The notes beneath the pieces are model-generated. The model had not been told where the DNA came from. It searched no databases and saw only the letters and a program-made list of their open reading frames with translations. From contig JAFVDD010000004.1 of assembly GCA_017478725.1 (NCBI GenBank), positions 47,119 to 111,118 on the forward strand: a stretch of DNA of 64,000 nucleotides, given 5' to 3'. Positions 33,942 through 41,783 of the stretch are shown here, piece by piece. The stretch comes from Paludibacteraceae bacterium. Its GTDB lineage: Bacteria > Bacteroidota > Bacteroidia > Bacteroidales > Paludibacteraceae. Each line of letters opens with the position of its first letter. Position 1 is the first letter of the stretch. A program made the translations under genes and the position numbers.

Positions 33942-36019
33942 TGTTGCGTCATCTCGCCGGAGCGATAGGCTTTCAGCAGTTCTTCCAGGCTCTCGAACTG
34001 CCGGAGCAGTTCTTTGCCTTTGTCGGTGTCCTGAATGCGGATACGGCGACCCGAGAAATCCTGCAGCAACGTGCGGCTGTGAATATCGCTGCCTGAAAGG
34101 ACGGCTTGTTCGCGGCTTTCGAACGACTCATGTTCCACGAGCTGTATGCCGTGGCTGTTGTAAATGAGGGTGTAGCCGGCTATTCCTGTCTTCTCCTGAT
34201 AAGGCTTGCTGAAGCCTCCGTCAATCACAAACCGTTTGCCGTTTGCGCGGATAGGCGTCTCACCTTTGATAGTGCGAACGGGTACATGTCCGTTGATGAT
34301 CCGCCCGTTCTCAGGGTTCAAACCAAACTCGCAAAGAATCTTTTTGCATATCTGCTCGTCATCCGCCAGCGTGAAATACGCACCTTTCTGTTCATGGTGG
34401 GGATCCACTGACGGCTGACTGCTGACGGCTGACGGCTTCTCGATGAAATAGCGTTCGAAGGTGGTCATCTTGTCCTTGTTGTAGAGCGGTGAGTATTCGC
34501 CTTCCCAAAGGTAGAGCAAGTAATCCAGGGCGTCCTGTTTGGCTTGTCCTTCGCCGTAATAGGCGCGGCGGATAATTTCCTCGGTGCGGTCCATCAATGC
34601 TTTGCCTCTCACGCGTACACCGCACACATCGGCCTCGCTGAACGAACCGTCGGCATTCAACGGAATGGCAGCGTGGTAGAGCAGGAATCCGTTGCGTACA
34701 AGATAGAGCGAGCCGTGCTCATAAAGCATCCTCAGGTGGCGTTGCATCTTCTCCGATTTGCGGAACGAACGCCAGAGCTGGTTCATCAGATCCTGCTCAT
34801 AGCGGCTGAGTGCATACGGGTCTTCGGGATCGATGGTAGGCAGGTTGGTGTCCAGCAGTTGGAAAACCACTCCCTTTCCCTCCCCGCAAGGGAGGGTAAT
34901 CGTGCCGTTCTTCAGATCTATCTTGTCTAACAGAGCGCGGTGATTCATGTGCCATTCGGGGTGTCGGAGGACAGTTTGTCCTTCCAGTTTGAACTGGATG
35001 ACAGAGATAGCTTTGTGCATTTTAGCCATCAGTTGCGCCGAACGTGTGAGCCGCGGGTTGTTCTCAAAATCTTTTGTCTGCCAGATGGTACAAGGGTCGT
35101 CGCCGTAGATGGTCATCGCGAAATTAGCCAGCGGCAGGAGGTTGATGCCGTAGCCCTCTTCCAGAGTTTCGATGTTGGCGTAACGGATGCTGACGCGCAG
35201 TACTGTTGCCAGTAGTGCCATGTTGCCCGCCATCGCGCCCATCCACTCGATGTCATGGTTGCCCCACTGGATGTCATAATCGCGGATAGTGGAGAGCACG
35301 TCCATGATTTTGCTGGCACCCGGTCCGCGGTCGAATATATCCCCCACAATATGCAGTTTGTCAATGGTGAGGCTGTGTATGAGATAGGAGATGGCGATGA
35401 TCAGTTGGTCGGCACATCCGGTCTCAATGATGGCATCGATGATAGCGTTGTAATAAGTCTGGCGGTCTTTTTGTTCGAGGCTGGATTCGAAGAGCAATTC
35501 GCCTATCACGTAGGCATAATCATCGGGAAGCAGCCGGTGTACTTTCGAACGGCTGTATTTGATAGTCACGGCGCGTGCGATATGTACCACTTGGTTGAGG
35601 CGCCTGACATACCAGTCGCGCAGAGTAGGGAGGTTGGAAATCTGCGAATTAAGGCGGAACAGATCCACGTAGTCGCTCTTTTGGCTTTCGCCGTTCGTCG
35701 TTTGCCATTCGCCATTATAATATCGCTTGATCAGCTCTATGCGCTCGTCGGGATAATAGATGAGCGCGCAGAGCGCGCGTTTCTCCTCCTCGGCGATAGC
35801 GGTGCCATATACTTCGTCCACTTTTTTGCGAACGACGCCGGAGGCGTTTTTGATCATATGAATGAACGCGGAGGACTCTCCGTGCAAGTCGCTGACGAAA
35901 TGCTCGGTGCCTTTGGGCAAAGACAGGATTGCCCGCAGGTTGATCAGTTCGGTTACAACCGCCTGTGCATTGGGAAATTTCTCGCTCAGCAGTTGCAGGT
36001 ATCGTTGGTCGTTTTTCAT
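33938..36019 (-). CDS. fbp: Fructose-1,6-bisphosphatase, class III
   Basis: The 693-residue protein matches the class III (Firmicutes/Bacteroidota) enzyme of about 650-690 residues, unrelated to class I FBPases. Metallophosphatase motifs are visible: FVSDLHGE near residue 42, VGDIFDRGPGASKIMD and WGNHDIEWMG. It removes the 1-phosphate of fructose 1,6-bisphosphate in gluconeogenesis. Two heptamer arrays are read in frame (34408-34435 as KPSAVSSQPSV; 35686-35713 as NGEWQTTNGESQ), and an inverted repeat CCCTCCC/GGGAGGG at 34878-34896 lies in the coding sequence. The promoter is 19 bp upstream of the ATG. Confidence 0.95.
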   Translation of the reverse strand: MKNDQRYLQLLSEKFPNAQAVVTELINLRAILSLPKGTEHFVSDLHGESSAFIHMIKNASGVVRKKVDEVYGTAIAEEEKRALCALIYYPDERIELIKRYYNGEWQTTNGESQKSDYVDLFRLNSQISNLPTLRDWYVRRLNQVVHIARAVTIKYSRSKVHRLLPDDYAYVIGELLFESSLEQKDRQTYYNAIIDAIIETGCADQLIIAISYLIHSLTIDKLHIVGDIFDRGPGASKIMDVLSTIRDYDIQWGNHDIEWMGAMAGNMALLATVLRVSIRYANIETLEEGYGINLLPLANFAMTIYGDDPCTIWQTKDFENNPRLTRSAQLMAKMHKAISVIQFKLEGQTVLRHPEWHMNHRALLDKIDLKNGTITLPCGEGKGVVFQLLDTNLPTIDPEDPYALSRYEQDLMNQLWRSFRKSEKMQRHLRMLYEHGSLYLVRNGFLLYHAAIPLNADGSFSEADVCGVRVRGKALMDRTEEIIRRAYYGEGQAKQDALDYLLYLWEGEYSPLYNKDKMTTFERYFIEKPSAVSSQPSVDPHHEQKGAYFTLADDEQICKKILCEFGLNPENGRIINGHVPVRTIKGETPIRANGKRFVIDGGFSKPYQEKTGIAGYTLIYNSHGIQLVEHESFESREQAVLSGSDIHSRTLLQDFSGRRIRIQDTDKGKELLRQFESLEELLKAYRSGEMTQH
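34408..34435 (-). repeat. Heptamer array in fbp, inverted GTCAGCC family
   Basis: Four 7-bp units (CTGACGG, CTGACTG, CTGACGG, CTGACGG) on the plus strand; on the coding strand this is the CCGTCAG word found in dxs. Confidence 0.75.
34878..34896 (-). repeat. Perfect 7-bp inverted repeat inside fbp
   Basis: CCCTCCC (34878-34884) and GGGAGGG (34890-34896) with loop CGCAA lie within codons for LPCGEGKG. It could form a stable hairpin in the mRNA. Confidence 0.6.
35686..35713 (-). repeat. Heptamer array in fbp, inverted AATGGCG family
   Basis: Four 7-bp units (TTTCGCC, GTTCGTC, GTTTGCC, ATTCGCC) on the plus strand, complementary to the GGCGAAT/AATGGCG words in the MBOAT and M20 genes. Confidence 0.65.
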
Positions 36020-36038
36020 AGCAGCGTATATTTGGCTG

Positions 36039-36070
36039 CAAAGTTACTGCTTTTTTTTGAATTGTGCAAA
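36039..36070 (-). promoter_or_regulatory. Promoter of fbp
   Basis: On the minus strand TTTG at 36067-36070 and TAACTTTG at 36039-36046 have a 20-bp A-tract spacer ending in GCAG. Its -33 box is only 4 bp from that of the divergent promoter at 36075. Confidence 0.82.
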
Positions 36071-36074
36071 TTTA

Positions 36075-36106
36075 TTTGCATATTCCGTTTTTTTGTTGTA
36101 CCTTTG
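36075..36106 (+). promoter_or_regulatory. Promoter of the structured leader and LTA-synthase-like gene
   Basis: TTTG at 36075-36078 and TACCTTTG at 36099-36106 have a 20-bp spacer with a T-tract ending in TTG. The predicted transcript starts near 36111, about 340 nt before the ATG at 36451. Confidence 0.8.
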
Positions 36107-36217
36107 CACCGGAAATCGAACTCCCGTCTTGCCTCATGACGTTACAATGGGGCTGCACATAGGCGCAAGCGTGCGCTGAGACATTATAAATTATATAATT
36201 AAGCATTACTATTATTT

Positions 36218-36384
36218 CGCGGAGACCAAAACCACTGCAATCGTTAAAGGAATAAACGTCGAAATAATAAGACAAGTGTATCCATTTAGATACGCTTACA
36301 TACCTATCATAGTAGTGACTTGCACACAGTGTGAGTTTCTTATGGGTATGTAAGGTTCTATTGCAGTGGTACCTTGGTCTCGCG
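36218..36384 (+). ncRNA. Candidate structured RNA with 21-bp closing stem and competing stem
   Basis: CGC (36218-36220) with a bulged G, GAGACCAA (36222-36229) and ACCACTGCAA (36231-36240) pair with TTGCAGTGGT (36361-36370), TTGGTCTC (36374-36381) and GCG (36382-36384). Inside are hairpins AAGTGTATC/GATACGCTT (36274-36297) and ACATACC/GGTATGT (about 36298-36351), the latter enclosing ACTTGCACAC/GTGTGAGT. A rival 9-bp stem, ATTATTTCG (36211-36219) with CGAAATAAT (36260-36268), overlaps the 5' strand of the closing stem. Size and long closing stem recall 6S RNA, but I cannot confirm that. It could equally be a switching leader of the downstream gene. Confidence 0.5.
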
Positions 36385-36411
36385 ATAAGAAGTTCACACT
36401 TTTTTTATCGC
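36382..36411 (+). promoter_or_regulatory. Hairpin with internal T-run after the candidate RNA
   Basis: GCGATAA (36382-36388) pairs with TTATCGC (36405-36411), enclosing AAGT-TCAC-ACTT followed by T residues. It shares GCG with the closing stem, so both cannot form fully. The inner AAGT/ACTTTTTTT part could act as a weak terminator. Confidence 0.5.
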
Positions 36412-36415
36412 AATG

Positions 36416-36449
36416 ATTGATAGTTATGCGCAATATTATAACTATCAAT
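36416..36449 (+). promoter_or_regulatory. 12-bp hairpin ending one base before the start codon
   Basis: ATTGATAGTTAT (36416-36427) is perfectly complementary to ATAACTATCAAT (36438-36449) with a 10-base loop. The ATG at 36451 follows directly, so the hairpin would occupy the ribosome entry site. Confidence 0.7.
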
Positions 36450-36450
36450 T

Positions 36451-38223
36451 ATGCTACGTAAAATTAAATCTTTCCTCTCAAACGAGAACAATGCACAATG
36501 GTGTTTATTCCTGCTTTTTTTGTTAGTCGTTGCTGTCAAATGCATATTATTTGATGCATTTTGCTTTTCTTCTGTTCCTGGGTATTTCAAGGCATTACTA
36601 TTCTCCCTCCCTCAGAAAATCGTGCCTGCCTTATTTTTAGCAGGGTTTGTATTTGTCACTAAACGCCAATGGTGGACAATTATCGCCAATTTACTAATTG
36701 ACACATGGTGTATTGCCAACCTGTTCTACTTCAAAGCCAATGGAATTTTCCTATCGTATGAGGCGATGAAGATGGTTGATAATATGGATGGTTTCTGGAG
36801 TTCTTTAGAATCCTATATGGGAAGGGATATAGTTGTTTTCCCGATTATTACTCTCATTTATGCATTGGGTGTATATATCCTTGCCGATTTCACGAAATCA
36901 AGGCAATATATAACGGCTTTAGTTATCGTCATCTGTTCTTTATTGGTGGATATAGGTGATCAATTCATGCATAACCAATACCATCAAGGATTAAAGGAAT
37001 CCGCAGGAGTTACTTGGGATAAGACTCCTATGGTATTATTGCCTTTCAGCCATGCATATATTAGTGGAATGGATATAGTTATAAGTTATAATACATGGGC
37101 CAAACGTTATATTAAGAAATATTCCATTGTGGGGTATTTCCCTGCTATGTTTATTTATAATCATTTTAGTCCTGCTCAAGGAAATATAGCGATTACAGAA
37201 ATATCACCAGAAGAATTAACTCCATATATTGCTGAAAATAAAGCAACTACAGCAAAGACAAATGTTGTGTTCATCCTATTTGAAAGTCTGGAATCGTGGC
37301 CTCTTAATGAGGTGGAAGGTTACTCTTTCTTACCTAATCTTTCTGCGATTTCAAAGGATCCGCACGCATTCTGTTGTTATAATCTTAAATCGCAAGTGGG
37401 ACATGGAAACTCATCTGACGGACAGATGATTGACCTTACAGGATTGCTTCCAATATCAGACGGAGCAACGTGTATATTATACCCGACAAATGATTACCCG
37501 TCATATGCACAATGCTTTATATCTTCGTCTATTATCAATCCAAGTCCGGGAGCATATGAACAAGAGAGAATGACAAAAGCGTATCATTTTAAGTCTTTGA
37601 TAGAGCCTCCATTTAGGCAACATTGGGAAGACATAAATGTGATGGAAAAGGTAATCAACTTTATGGATACTGCTCAACAGCCGTTCTGCACACTTGGAAT
37701 AACCGTTTCTTCTCATACTCCATGGAGGTATGGAGCTGAGCACCCCACATATTTGATTGATGGAATGCCCGCTAAACTGAGTGCATACCTTAATTGCCTT
37801 GCATACGCTGATTCATGCATAGGGATGTTGCTTGAACATATTAAACACTCCGATAAATTGGCTCAAAACACAACACTTGTAATCAGTGGTGACCATACTA
37901 TTTTTCGCTGGAAAGATAAAGAACTGGACGCATACGCAGAGAAAGCAAATATTGATCTCCGAACGACAAAAACCTATACACCTCTCATTATTTATTCTCC
38001 TTTAATAGAGGGTAATATTATTGTTACTGATACTTGCTATCAGATGGATGTTTATCCAACGATATTGCATCTTATAGGCTGCGAGGATTATTATTGGAAA
38101 GGCTTTGGCGTGAATATAATGGATTCTACACTTCGTTATAACCGGCCAATTTCTGAAAAAGAGGCTGGCATTTTATCTAACAAACTGATACGGAGCAATT
38201 ATTTTCATTCACTACAACCCTAA
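36451..38223 (+). CDS. LTA-synthase-like sulfatase-family membrane phosphotransferase
   Basis: The 590-residue protein has five N-terminal membrane segments (to about residue 170) and an extracellular sulfatase-fold domain. The family metal and nucleophile motifs are present as VFILFESLESW, GHGNSSDGQMI and SGDHTIF. At the nucleophile position the Staphylococcus LtaS motif has Thr, while this protein appears to have Ser. Relatives transfer phosphoglycerol or phosphoethanolamine to envelope glycolipids or glycans; the acceptor here is unknown. Base composition is clearly more AT-rich than the flanking genes and a long structured leader precedes it, both suggesting recent acquisition. No terminator is clear. 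Confidence 0.85.
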   Translation: MLRKIKSFLSNENNAQWCLFLLFLLVVAVKCILFDAFCFSSVPGYFKALLFSLPQKIVPALFLAGFVFVTKRQWWTIIANLLIDTWCIANLFYFKANGIFLSYEAMKMVDNMDGFWSSLESYMGRDIVVFPIITLIYALGVYILADFTKSRQYITALVIVICSLLVDIGDQFMHNQYHQGLKESAGVTWDKTPMVLLPFSHAYISGMDIVISYNTWAKRYIKKYSIVGYFPAMFIYNHFSPAQGNIAITEISPEELTPYIAENKATTAKTNVVFILFESLESWPLNEVEGYSFLPNLSAISKDPHAFCCYNLKSQVGHGNSSDGQMIDLTGLLPISDGATCILYPTNDYPSYAQCFISSSIINPSPGAYEQERMTKAYHFKSLIEPPFRQHWEDINVMEKVINFMDTAQQPFCTLGITVSSHTPWRYGAEHPTYLIDGMPAKLSAYLNCLAYADSCIGMLLEHIKHSDKLAQNTTLVISGDHTIFRWKDKELDAYAEKANIDLRTTKTYTPLIIYSPLIEGNIIVTDTCYQMDVYPTILHLIGCEDYYWKGFGVNIMDSTLRYNRPISEKEAGILSNKLIRSNYFHSLQP

Positions 38224-38306
38224 AATTTTAGTGACGTGGAATAATTGGATTTCCATGATAACCAATACAGGCGCGGGGCGCACCCCTGCTTCGAATAGCA
38301 GACTTT

Positions 38307-38339
38307 GCGCTGACGTTGCGCTGACGTTGCGCAGAGGTT
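38307..38339 (+). repeat. 11-bp GCGCTGACGTT array
   Basis: Three units (GCGCTGACGTT twice, then GCGCAGAGGTT) lie in the 460-bp gap after the LTA-synthase-like gene. Confidence 0.8.
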
Positions 38340-38363
38340 AGGTATCTTTTGCCTCAACTCCAA

Positions 38364-38543
38364 AATCTTAATAATCGGCAACTTTTTTGAGCGGGGAAAT
38401 ACCGATAAAAACCCGACTTGCCTCCGATGTTCTCCCGATATTACCCCAACTTAAGCCCGATAACCATGTGGCAAGTAGCTGAAAATAAGACATATACAGC
38501 AATGTTGCGTGCGGGTTTCAATTTTATTGAATCTTAATAATCG
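38364..38543 (+). repeat. Composite element: CCGA 11-bp array bracketed by AATCTTAATAATCG
   Basis: AATCTTAATAATCG lies at 38364-38377 and 38530-38543, with six 11-bp units at 38402-38467 between them. The last unit and flank, CCGATAACCATGTGG, match the array at 23459. Together with 38307-38339 this fills most of the gap 38224-38685, in which I see no gene. Confidence 0.8.
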
Positions 38544-38606
38544 GCAATTTTTAGTAGAAGCGTCCTTGTCATCTAATAGTACATTTTCTAAAAAAATGCG
38601 CTTTTA

Positions 38607-38638
38607 TTTGCATATGTCAGAAAAATTATGTAACTTTG
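38607..38638 (+). promoter_or_regulatory. Promoter of the membrane protein - acyl-CoA ligase genes
   Basis: TTTG at 38607-38610 and TAACTTTG at 38631-38638 have a 20-bp spacer. It lies 47 bp upstream of the ATG at 38686 and 63 bp after a copy of AATCTTAATAATCG. Confidence 0.82.
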
Positions 38639-38685
38639 CACGCTATTTTGTGGAAACCGTTTTAGAAAATCAAACAACTAAAGAT

Positions 38686-39105
38686 ATGAGTACATCAGCT
38701 AAAATTGTGACATGGACGTCGGTCATTGTAGTATTGGCATTGGCTATCTTCGTGTATTTCAAGTTTTGTTTCGTTTACAGCGAAGGTGTGAACGAGGGTG
38801 ACATCAACTATTTCCAGAAAGAAGGTTTTGTGTTCAAGACCTACGAGGGAAAGATGATCCAGACGGGTTTGAAGTCGGTGAAAGGGCAGGGAAGTATCCA
38901 GTCGAACGAGTTCAAGTTCTCGGTGGAGGACGAACATGTGGCTGATATGATCAACGCCGGTTCGAACGTAGGAGTCAAGCTGCACTGGAAGCGCTATTTA
39001 GGCACCTTGCCATGGCGCGGCAACAGCGTGTTTATCGTGGACAGCATCTTTTCCACAGGCGGCGAATCGAAAGTGGTAACCCCGATTCCGCCGGTGGAAA
39101 TGTAA
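38686..39105 (+). CDS. Single-pass membrane protein, function unknown
   Basis: I start at 38686 (MSTSAKIV); codons further upstream in frame overlap the promoter and repeats. The 139-residue protein has one N-terminal membrane segment (residues 8-30) followed by a compact extracytoplasmic domain of mixed strands (GFVFKTYEGKMIQTG, VGVKLHWKRYLGTLPWRG). It resembles a small conserved Bacteroidota family with no established function. The acyl-CoA ligase gene follows after 75 bp filled by an 8-bp array, probably in the same transcript. Confidence 0.65.
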   Translation: MSTSAKIVTWTSVIVVLALAIFVYFKFCFVYSEGVNEGDINYFQKEGFVFKTYEGKMIQTGLKSVKGQGSIQSNEFKFSVEDEHVADMINAGSNVGVKLHWKRYLGTLPWRGNSVFIVDSIFSTGGESKVVTPIPPVEM

Positions 39106-39112
39106 TGGCGAA

Positions 39113-39152
39113 AGTCCAGAGTTCCAGAATTCCAGAGATTCAGAATTCCAGA
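39113..39152 (+). repeat. 8-bp ATTCCAGA array
   Basis: Five units (AGTCCAGA, GTTCCAGA, ATTCCAGA, GATTCAGA, ATTCCAGA) occupy the gap between the membrane protein and the acyl-CoA ligase genes. Confidence 0.85.
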
Positions 39153-39180
39153 AAAACACACAAAAAACCATCAAAGGCTT

Positions 39181-40860
39181 ATGATGACAGAAGAGAAATA
39201 TAATTTTGTCAAATTCTACGAGCGGTCGTTCCGAGAGAACTGGGAATCTCAGGCAGTGACCGACTACGGAACGGATGTGACACTGACTTACGGTCAGCTG
39301 GCTATCAACATCGAGAAACTGCATATCCTGTTCAAGGAATGCGGAATCAAGAAAAACGACAAGATAGCCGTCATGGGCAAGAACAACAGCAACTGGGTAG
39401 CCGTCTATCTGGCGACTATCACCTACGGCGCCATCATTGTGCCCATTCTGCAGGATTTCCGTGCGAACGACGCGATCCATATCATCAACCATTCGGAGAG
39501 CAAGTTGCTGTTTATCAGCGACATCAACTGGGAAGGTATCGACTTGGACCAGATTCCGAAGGTGAAGGCTTCGATCAGCCTGAACGACTGGCACCCCATT
39601 TCGCTGGCATTGGATCCGAAGAAAATCAACTATGAGGCGATTGCGCAGAAGTTCAAGGAGAAGCATCCCGAAGGCTACTGGGCGAAGGATGTGCATTTTG
39701 ACGAGCGTCCGAACAGCGAGATCGGCTCCATCAACTATACAAGCGGCACGACGGGCTTCAGCAAAGGCGTTATTATGCCGCTGAACGGTTTGGCCGGCAA
39801 TGTGCGCTACGGCATTGAATCGGGTTTGGCGTTCAAGGGATCGCGTTTCGTGACGTTCCTTCCGCTGGCACATGCTTACGGCTGCGCGTTCGATTTCCTT
39901 TCCTGTCTGGCAGCAGGCGGACATACGTGGCTTATCGGCCGTACACCAAGTCCGAAAATATTGCTGAAAGCGTTTGCCGAGGTGAAGCCGACACTGATTC
40001 TGTCCGTGCCGCTGATTCTGGAGAAGATATACAAGAAAATGATTGTGCCGCAGATTCAGAAGCCGCCCGTAAGCTGGGTGCTGAAGGTGCCGTTTTTGGA
40101 TGAAGTGGTATGCAGCAAGATACGCGAACAACTGGTTCAGGCTTTCGGCGGCGAGTTCCGCCAGATGATTATCGGCGGTGCACCGCTGAACCCCGAGGTG
40201 GAGGCGTTCCTGACCCGTATCAAGTTCCCCATGACGGTAGGCTACGGCATGACGGAGTGCGCTCCGCTGATTTGTTTCACGCCGTATGACGAAGGCTGCA
40301 AAGTAGGTTCGTGCGGCCGTCCATTGCCGGGAATCATGGAGGTGAAAATCCTCAATCCGAACGAGGAAGGCATAGGCGAGATAGTAACGCGCGGCGAGAA
40401 CACGATGACCGGCTATTACAAGAACCCGCAGGCGACGAAAGAGACTTTCACGTCAGACGGCTGGCTGCGCACCGGCGATTTGGGAATGCTGGACAAAGAC
40501 GGATTCCTGTATATCAAAGGCCGTTGCAAGACGATGCTTCTCGGTCCGAGCGGGCAGAATATCTACCCCGAAGAGATTGAAGCGAAGATCAACAATATGC
40601 CGTACGTGCTGGAATCGTTGGTATTGCAACAGGAAGACAACCGTCTGGTAGCACTTGTTTGCCCCGATTACAACGAAGTGGATGCCAGCGGCCTGACTCG
40701 CGAACAGCTGGATGAGGCGATGGAGGAAGCACGCAAGCAGGTGAACAGCGAACTGGCTGCGTACGAGCAGATAGCGATAGTCAAGCTCTATCCGCATGAG
40801 TTTGAGAAAACGCCGAAGAAATCCATCAAACGCTTCCTGTACACGAATATGGTGCAATAA
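39181..40860 (+). CDS. AMP-forming acyl-CoA ligase (long-chain fatty-acid type)
   Basis: The 559-residue protein (ATG at 39181, or 39184) is an ANL-superfamily adenylating enzyme. Motifs in order are INYTSGTTGFSKGV (ATP-binding P-loop), GYGMTECAPL, the GWLRTGDLGMLDKDGFLYIKGR hinge and a C-terminal KTPKKSIKR with the catalytic Lys region. It activates a carboxylic acid, probably a long-chain fatty acid, to acyl-AMP and then acyl-CoA at the inner face of the membrane. A repeat-filled gap of 138 bp separates it from coaX; no terminator is evident. Confidence 0.9.
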   Translation: MMTEEKYNFVKFYERSFRENWESQAVTDYGTDVTLTYGQLAINIEKLHILFKECGIKKNDKIAVMGKNNSNWVAVYLATITYGAIIVPILQDFRANDAIHIINHSESKLLFISDINWEGIDLDQIPKVKASISLNDWHPISLALDPKKINYEAIAQKFKEKHPEGYWAKDVHFDERPNSEIGSINYTSGTTGFSKGVIMPLNGLAGNVRYGIESGLAFKGSRFVTFLPLAHAYGCAFDFLSCLAAGGHTWLIGRTPSPKILLKAFAEVKPTLILSVPLILEKIYKKMIVPQIQKPPVSWVLKVPFLDEVVCSKIREQLVQAFGGEFRQMIIGGAPLNPEVEAFLTRIKFPMTVGYGMTECAPLICFTPYDEGCKVGSCGRPLPGIMEVKILNPNEEGIGEIVTRGENTMTGYYKNPQATKETFTSDGWLRTGDLGMLDKDGFLYIKGRCKTMLLGPSGQNIYPEEIEAKINNMPYVLESLVLQQEDNRLVALVCPDYNEVDASGLTREQLDEAMEEARKQVNSELAAYEQIAIVKLYPHEFEKTPKKSIKRFLYTNMVQ

Positions 40861-40863
40861 TTA

Positions 40864-40889
40864 ACAATGTACAATGTACAATGTACAAA
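40864..40889 (+). repeat. Heptamer ACAATGT array
   Basis: Three perfect ACAATGT units plus a partial one start 4 bp after the acyl-CoA ligase stop. The same gap also holds GTACGTACTA/CCGTACGG-like words. Confidence 0.85.
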
Positions 40890-40968
40890 GGGCTGGCAAA
40901 AGTTGGTACGTACTATTAAAATCCGTACGGACAATTAAGTCTGTACAGAACTTTTAGGGCGCTTTGTT

Positions 40969-40996
40969 AATTGATAATTGTGAATTGATAATTGGT
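40969..40996 (+). repeat. Heptamer AATTGAT array before coaX
   Basis: Four units (AATTGAT, AATTGTG, AATTGAT, AATTGGT) end 2 bp before the coaX ATG, so they form its ribosome entry region. Confidence 0.8.
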
Positions 40997-40998
40997 AA

Positions 40999-41775
40999 AT
41001 GAATCTGTGTATTGACCAAGGCAACAGCCGGACGAAAGTGGCATTGATGACCGACGAAGGGAAGATGATCAACCATTTCATCTACAAGACTTTCTCGTCC
41101 ACCGATGTGGAGCGGTTGTTTGACTTGTACCCGATCACTGATTCAATCATCAGTTCGGTCATTAATATAGAGCCAGCTATTGTGAACACGCTCAACCGCC
41201 GCTCGCAGCATTTTGTGCTGTTTGACCATATGACACCCGTGCCTATCCGCAACGCGTATGACACGCCTCAGACACTTGGCCAGGACCGTTTGGCGGCAGC
41301 GGTAGGCGCGAAACAGTTGTGCCCGGACGAAAACCTGCTGATCATAGATGCCGGTTCGGCTATCACCTATGATTTCGTGAGTGCGGAGGGCGAATACCTC
41401 GGCGGCAACATCGCGCCAGGACTGAAGATGCGGTTCACTATGTTGCAGCGTATGACCAAGAAACTGCCGCTGGTGGAGGTAGATGAGAATGAACTGATTC
41501 CGCTGTTCGGCAAGAACACCCGCGATGCCATCGCAGCAGGCGTGATCCGCGGCGTGGCGTATGAGGTGAAAGGCTACATGCGTACCTTGGGAGAGAAAGT
41601 ACCGCATTTCCAGACTTACCTGACAGGAGGAAATGCACCTTATATATTAAATAATGTCCGCAATTCCCGCCACGAGAAACGCGAACTGCATTTAGAAAAG
41701 CATTTGGTACTGATAGGACTGAATAACATTTTGATTTATAACAAGAACAATCGACATGACGATATATCGTCATAA
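40999..41775 (+). CDS. coaX: Type III pantothenate kinase
   Basis: The 258-residue ASKHA-fold kinase has the N-terminal phosphate-binding DQGNSRTKVAL (residues 5-15), the GQDRLAAAVGA motif, the IIDAGSAITYDFV segment and GGNIAPGLKMRF. It phosphorylates pantothenate, the first step of CoA synthesis, and the type III form needs a monovalent cation. The last codons and stop lie inside an 8-bp repeat (41752-41783) that also supplies the next gene's start codon. It heads a cluster (coaX, FadL-like protein, TPR protein, lptC) typical of Bacteroidales. Confidence 0.95.
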   Translation: MNLCIDQGNSRTKVALMTDEGKMINHFIYKTFSSTDVERLFDLYPITDSIISSVINIEPAIVNTLNRRSQHFVLFDHMTPVPIRNAYDTPQTLGQDRLAAAVGAKQLCPDENLLIIDAGSAITYDFVSAEGEYLGGNIAPGLKMRFTMLQRMTKKLPLVEVDENELIPLFGKNTRDAIAAGVIRGVAYEVKGYMRTLGEKVPHFQTYLTGGNAPYILNNVRNSRHEKRELHLEKHLVLIGLNNILIYNKNNRHDDISS

Positions 41776-41783
41776 CGACATGA
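41752..41783 (+). repeat. 8-bp CGACATGA array spanning the coaX stop and next start
   Basis: Units CGACATGA, CGATATAT, CGTCATAA, CGACATGA. The TAA of coaX (41773-41775) and the ATG of the next gene (41780-41782) are both within repeat units. Confidence 0.8.

Noticed and set aside
36107-36450. tmRNA, RNase P RNA or a cobalamin, TPP or SAM riboswitch
   Set aside because: None of the hallmark sequences of those RNAs is present; only the long closing stem loosely recalls 6S RNA.
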